This document shows positions 38,128 to 39,517 of a stretch of 39,517 nt of DNA, in pieces. The notes below the pieces were generated by a model. The model was not told the DNA's origin. It made no database searches and saw nothing but the letters and a program-made list of their open reading frames with translations. The stretch spans positions 1-39,517 of the IMG/VR virus record IMGVR_UViG_3300042938_001824; one strand, written 5' to 3'. Every line of letters starts with the position of its first letter. Position 1 is the first letter of the stretch. Source of the DNA: a virus. Both the position numbers and the translations under genes were made by a program.

Positions 38128-38667
38128 ATGCCTTCTGCTGCTCTAAACACCGCCCTACTCAAACAACTCGTAATCGTCGGAGACGCCCTTGAAGTCAGCC
38201 GCCGCGCGGAGATCGCCAAGCACGTCTATACCACTCTCAAGTGGCAGTTAATCGACCAGTCGACCACCGCTCATGTCGGCTACCTGATCGGCTCGATCCT
38301 GGAAGGTAATGACTTCCTCGACCTGCGCCACCTACCCGGCTACGCAGACCACCCGCTGTGGACACTCCTGCGCCGTAACATGCCGCACGACCACCCCGTC
38401 TGGCACTGGATTCAGGGCCACAATAAACCTAGCGACCGCCTCCCCGACCCTCAACAGCAATACCTAGAGAACGGCGGCACCTGCTGTCCGAACTGCGGCA
38501 GCACCTCCATCCAAGCCAGCGCGCTGGAACAAGATGCGGACATCGCTGAGCAGATGGTCGATTGCCAGGACTGCCACGCAAACTGGTATGACCAGTTCCG
38601 CCTCACCGGCTACCGCGACCTGCAAGTGCCCAGCACCGAACCTGAAACCCACAGCGAAGACGCCTAA
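38128..38667 (+). CDS. zinc-ribbon protein of phage type
   Basis: 179 aa. The C-terminal half holds C120PNC123 and C146QDC149, a CxxC/CxxC zinc ribbon, followed by HANWYDQFRLTGYRDL, a tail found in other phage zinc-ribbon proteins. The N-terminal 100 residues are helical with GYLIGSILEGNDFLDLRHLP. Located between ligase and Ycf46-type ATPase; probably part of the same transcription unit. The substrate (DNA, RNA or protein) is unknown. Confidence 0.65.
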   Translation: MPSAALNTALLKQLVIVGDALEVSRRAEIAKHVYTTLKWQLIDQSTTAHVGYLIGSILEGNDFLDLRHLPGYADHPLWTLLRRNMPHDHPVWHWIQGHNKPSDRLPDPQQQYLENGGTCCPNCGSTSIQASALEQDADIAEQMVDCQDCHANWYDQFRLTGYRDLQVPSTEPETHSEDA

Positions 38668-38706
38668 CCTTCACCCTTCATCCTTCACCCTTCATCCTTT
38701 CTTTTT
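38668..38706 (+). repeat. heptamer leader of the Ycf46-type gene
   Basis: TTCACCCTTCATCCTTCACCC (heptamers TTCACCC/TTCATCC) followed by CTTTTT and ATG; no Shine-Dalgarno sequence. Confidence 0.7.
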
Positions 38707-39517
38707 ATGAACACCACCACTCTACTCACCCAACGCATCCAAGCTGGCTATGCCGGTCTCATCCTCGCCTCCCACGAGGAATCACGCGCCGAACAACTGC
38801 TCGACCGCGTCTGCACCGACCTGACCTACGGCCTGCACACTTGGTCCACCACCAACGGCCGCATCGACACCCGTGCTCACACGGTCTCCGCTGAGGACGC
38901 TTTCGACGTCCTCAAAGCCGTGGCAGGTCTGCCGGAAAAAACCGTGCTCCTGCTGCGCGATTTCCATCTCATTTTGGCCGACCCCAACCCGATGCTCTAC
39001 CGCCAGATGAAGGACAGCCTACTCATCGCCAAGCAGCGCCTCATCTCCCTCGTCCTCATCATGCCGGAGGTGAAACTGCCGATCGACCTGGAGAAGAACT
39101 TCTCCGTGATCGACTTCGCCCTGCCCGACCGCAGCGAGTTGCTCGCGCTCGCCACCGAACTCTGCTACGAAACCGACGAAGGCGGCACCCGCACCCTCAT
39201 CCGTGATCTGCCCACCGGCGAAGCGCTGGATGCCCTGCTCGACGCCGCCGCTGGCCTCACCAGCCCCGAAGCGGAGGATGCCTATGCCTTGTCCATCATC
39301 GTCAGCGGCAGCTTTGACCCGGCTCTGGTGCTGCGCGAAAAGATCGCCATCCTGCGCAAAAACGGCCTGGTCGAATACATCGACTCCCCACTCACCCTGG
39401 CCGATGTCGGCGGCTGGGATGCGTTCAAAGATGAACTGCACACCTTCCGCCACCAGTTCACCAAAGCCGCTGAGGACTACCACCTCACACCGAACAAAGG
39501 CTGCCTGCTCGTCGGGA
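38707..39517 (+). CDS. ycf46-like: Ycf46-type AAA+ ATPase, 5' part (3' end outside window)
   Basis: 270 codons from ATG 38707, running off the right edge. The N-terminal domain (1-160) has LILASHEESRAEQLLDRVC, then KTVLLLRDFHLILADPNP, and then LISLVLIMPEVKLPIDLEK with DLEKNFSVIDFALPD, the order found in Ycf46. The C-terminal part reads LADVGGWDAFKDELHTFRH and then KGCLLVG, which is the sequence leading into the Walker A motif of the AAA module; the P-loop itself lies beyond the window. Ycf46 ATPases are named after plastid homologues; the known gene partners DUF1257 and DUF2997 are present 2.4 kb upstream. Likely a remodelling ATPase acting on an unknown partner. Confidence 0.88.
   Translation, partial: MNTTTLLTQRIQAGYAGLILASHEESRAEQLLDRVCTDLTYGLHTWSTTNGRIDTRAHTVSAEDAFDVLKAVAGLPEKTVLLLRDFHLILADPNPMLYRQMKDSLLIAKQRLISLVLIMPEVKLPIDLEKNFSVIDFALPDRSELLALATELCYETDEGGTRTLIRDLPTGEALDALLDAAAGLTSPEAEDAYALSIIVSGSFDPALVLREKIAILRKNGLVEYIDSPLTLADVGGWDAFKDELHTFRHQFTKAAEDYHLTPNKGCLLVG

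Overview
The window looks like about 39.5 kb of the genome of a tailed double-stranded DNA phage (or prophage). It has a portal, a protease/scaffold, a major capsid protein, head-tail joining proteins, a tail tube, a tape-measure protein, fibre-like proteins and a cell-wall amidase. There is no recognisable sheath, so a long non-contractile tail (siphovirus morphology) is the best inference. The sequence is GC-rich. Many gene junctions carry tandem heptanucleotide repeats. My guess at a Verrucomicrobiota-like host is only an impression from repeat style and protein flavour. I found no integrase, terminase, tRNA or rRNA, so lifestyle and genome ends cannot be decided.

Layout. (1) 1-3097, plus strand: the end of an unknown gene, then what looks like a phage primase/helicase-type ATPase split in two. 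Its upstream domain is at 335-868 and its ATPase domain at 1727-3097, with three small ORFs between them, two of which look like tandem paralogues. (2) 30496 down to 2975, minus strand: a late operon read right to left. The order is amidase, gpW-like protein, small protein, lambda-type portal, SSB-like protein with a DDIPF tail, acyl carrier protein, small protein, 1204-aa virion protein, two more basic/hydrophobic virion proteins, protease/scaffold, decoration protein, major capsid protein and a terminator. Then come a collagen-like fibre, an eight-repeat protein, a sigma-like protein, three membrane or lipoprotein genes resembling a lysis cassette, two paralogous cement-like proteins, head-tail joining proteins, tail tube, a second terminator, a chaperone-like protein, tape measure, distal tail proteins and a Cys-rich protein. 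(3) 30580-39517, plus strand: a divergent HTH regulator, an alanine/threonine repeat gene between REP-like hairpins with its own terminator, several small unknown genes, a DUF3150-like protein, a DUF1257 (Ycf35)/DUF2997 pair, a WGR-DNA ligase, a zinc-ribbon protein and the start of a Ycf46-type AAA ATPase that runs off the window.

How it fits together. The minus-strand order W, portal, protease/scaffold, D-like, capsid, joining proteins, tube and tape measure follows the lambda-like head/tail plan. Two things break that plan: an ACP plus SSB-like insertion after the portal, and a fibre/lysis/sigma insertion after the capsid gene. The plus-strand right arm looks like an early or nucleic-acid-metabolism region. 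Two signals recur at gene starts. Nine minus-strand genes have TTGAC placed 14-15 nt before the start codon. Many junctions, especially in the right arm, instead carry pyrimidine-rich heptamer repeats next to the ATG with no Shine-Dalgarno sequence. These signals, the ACP, the Ycf46/Ycf35 module and the split helicase are the parts most worth following up.
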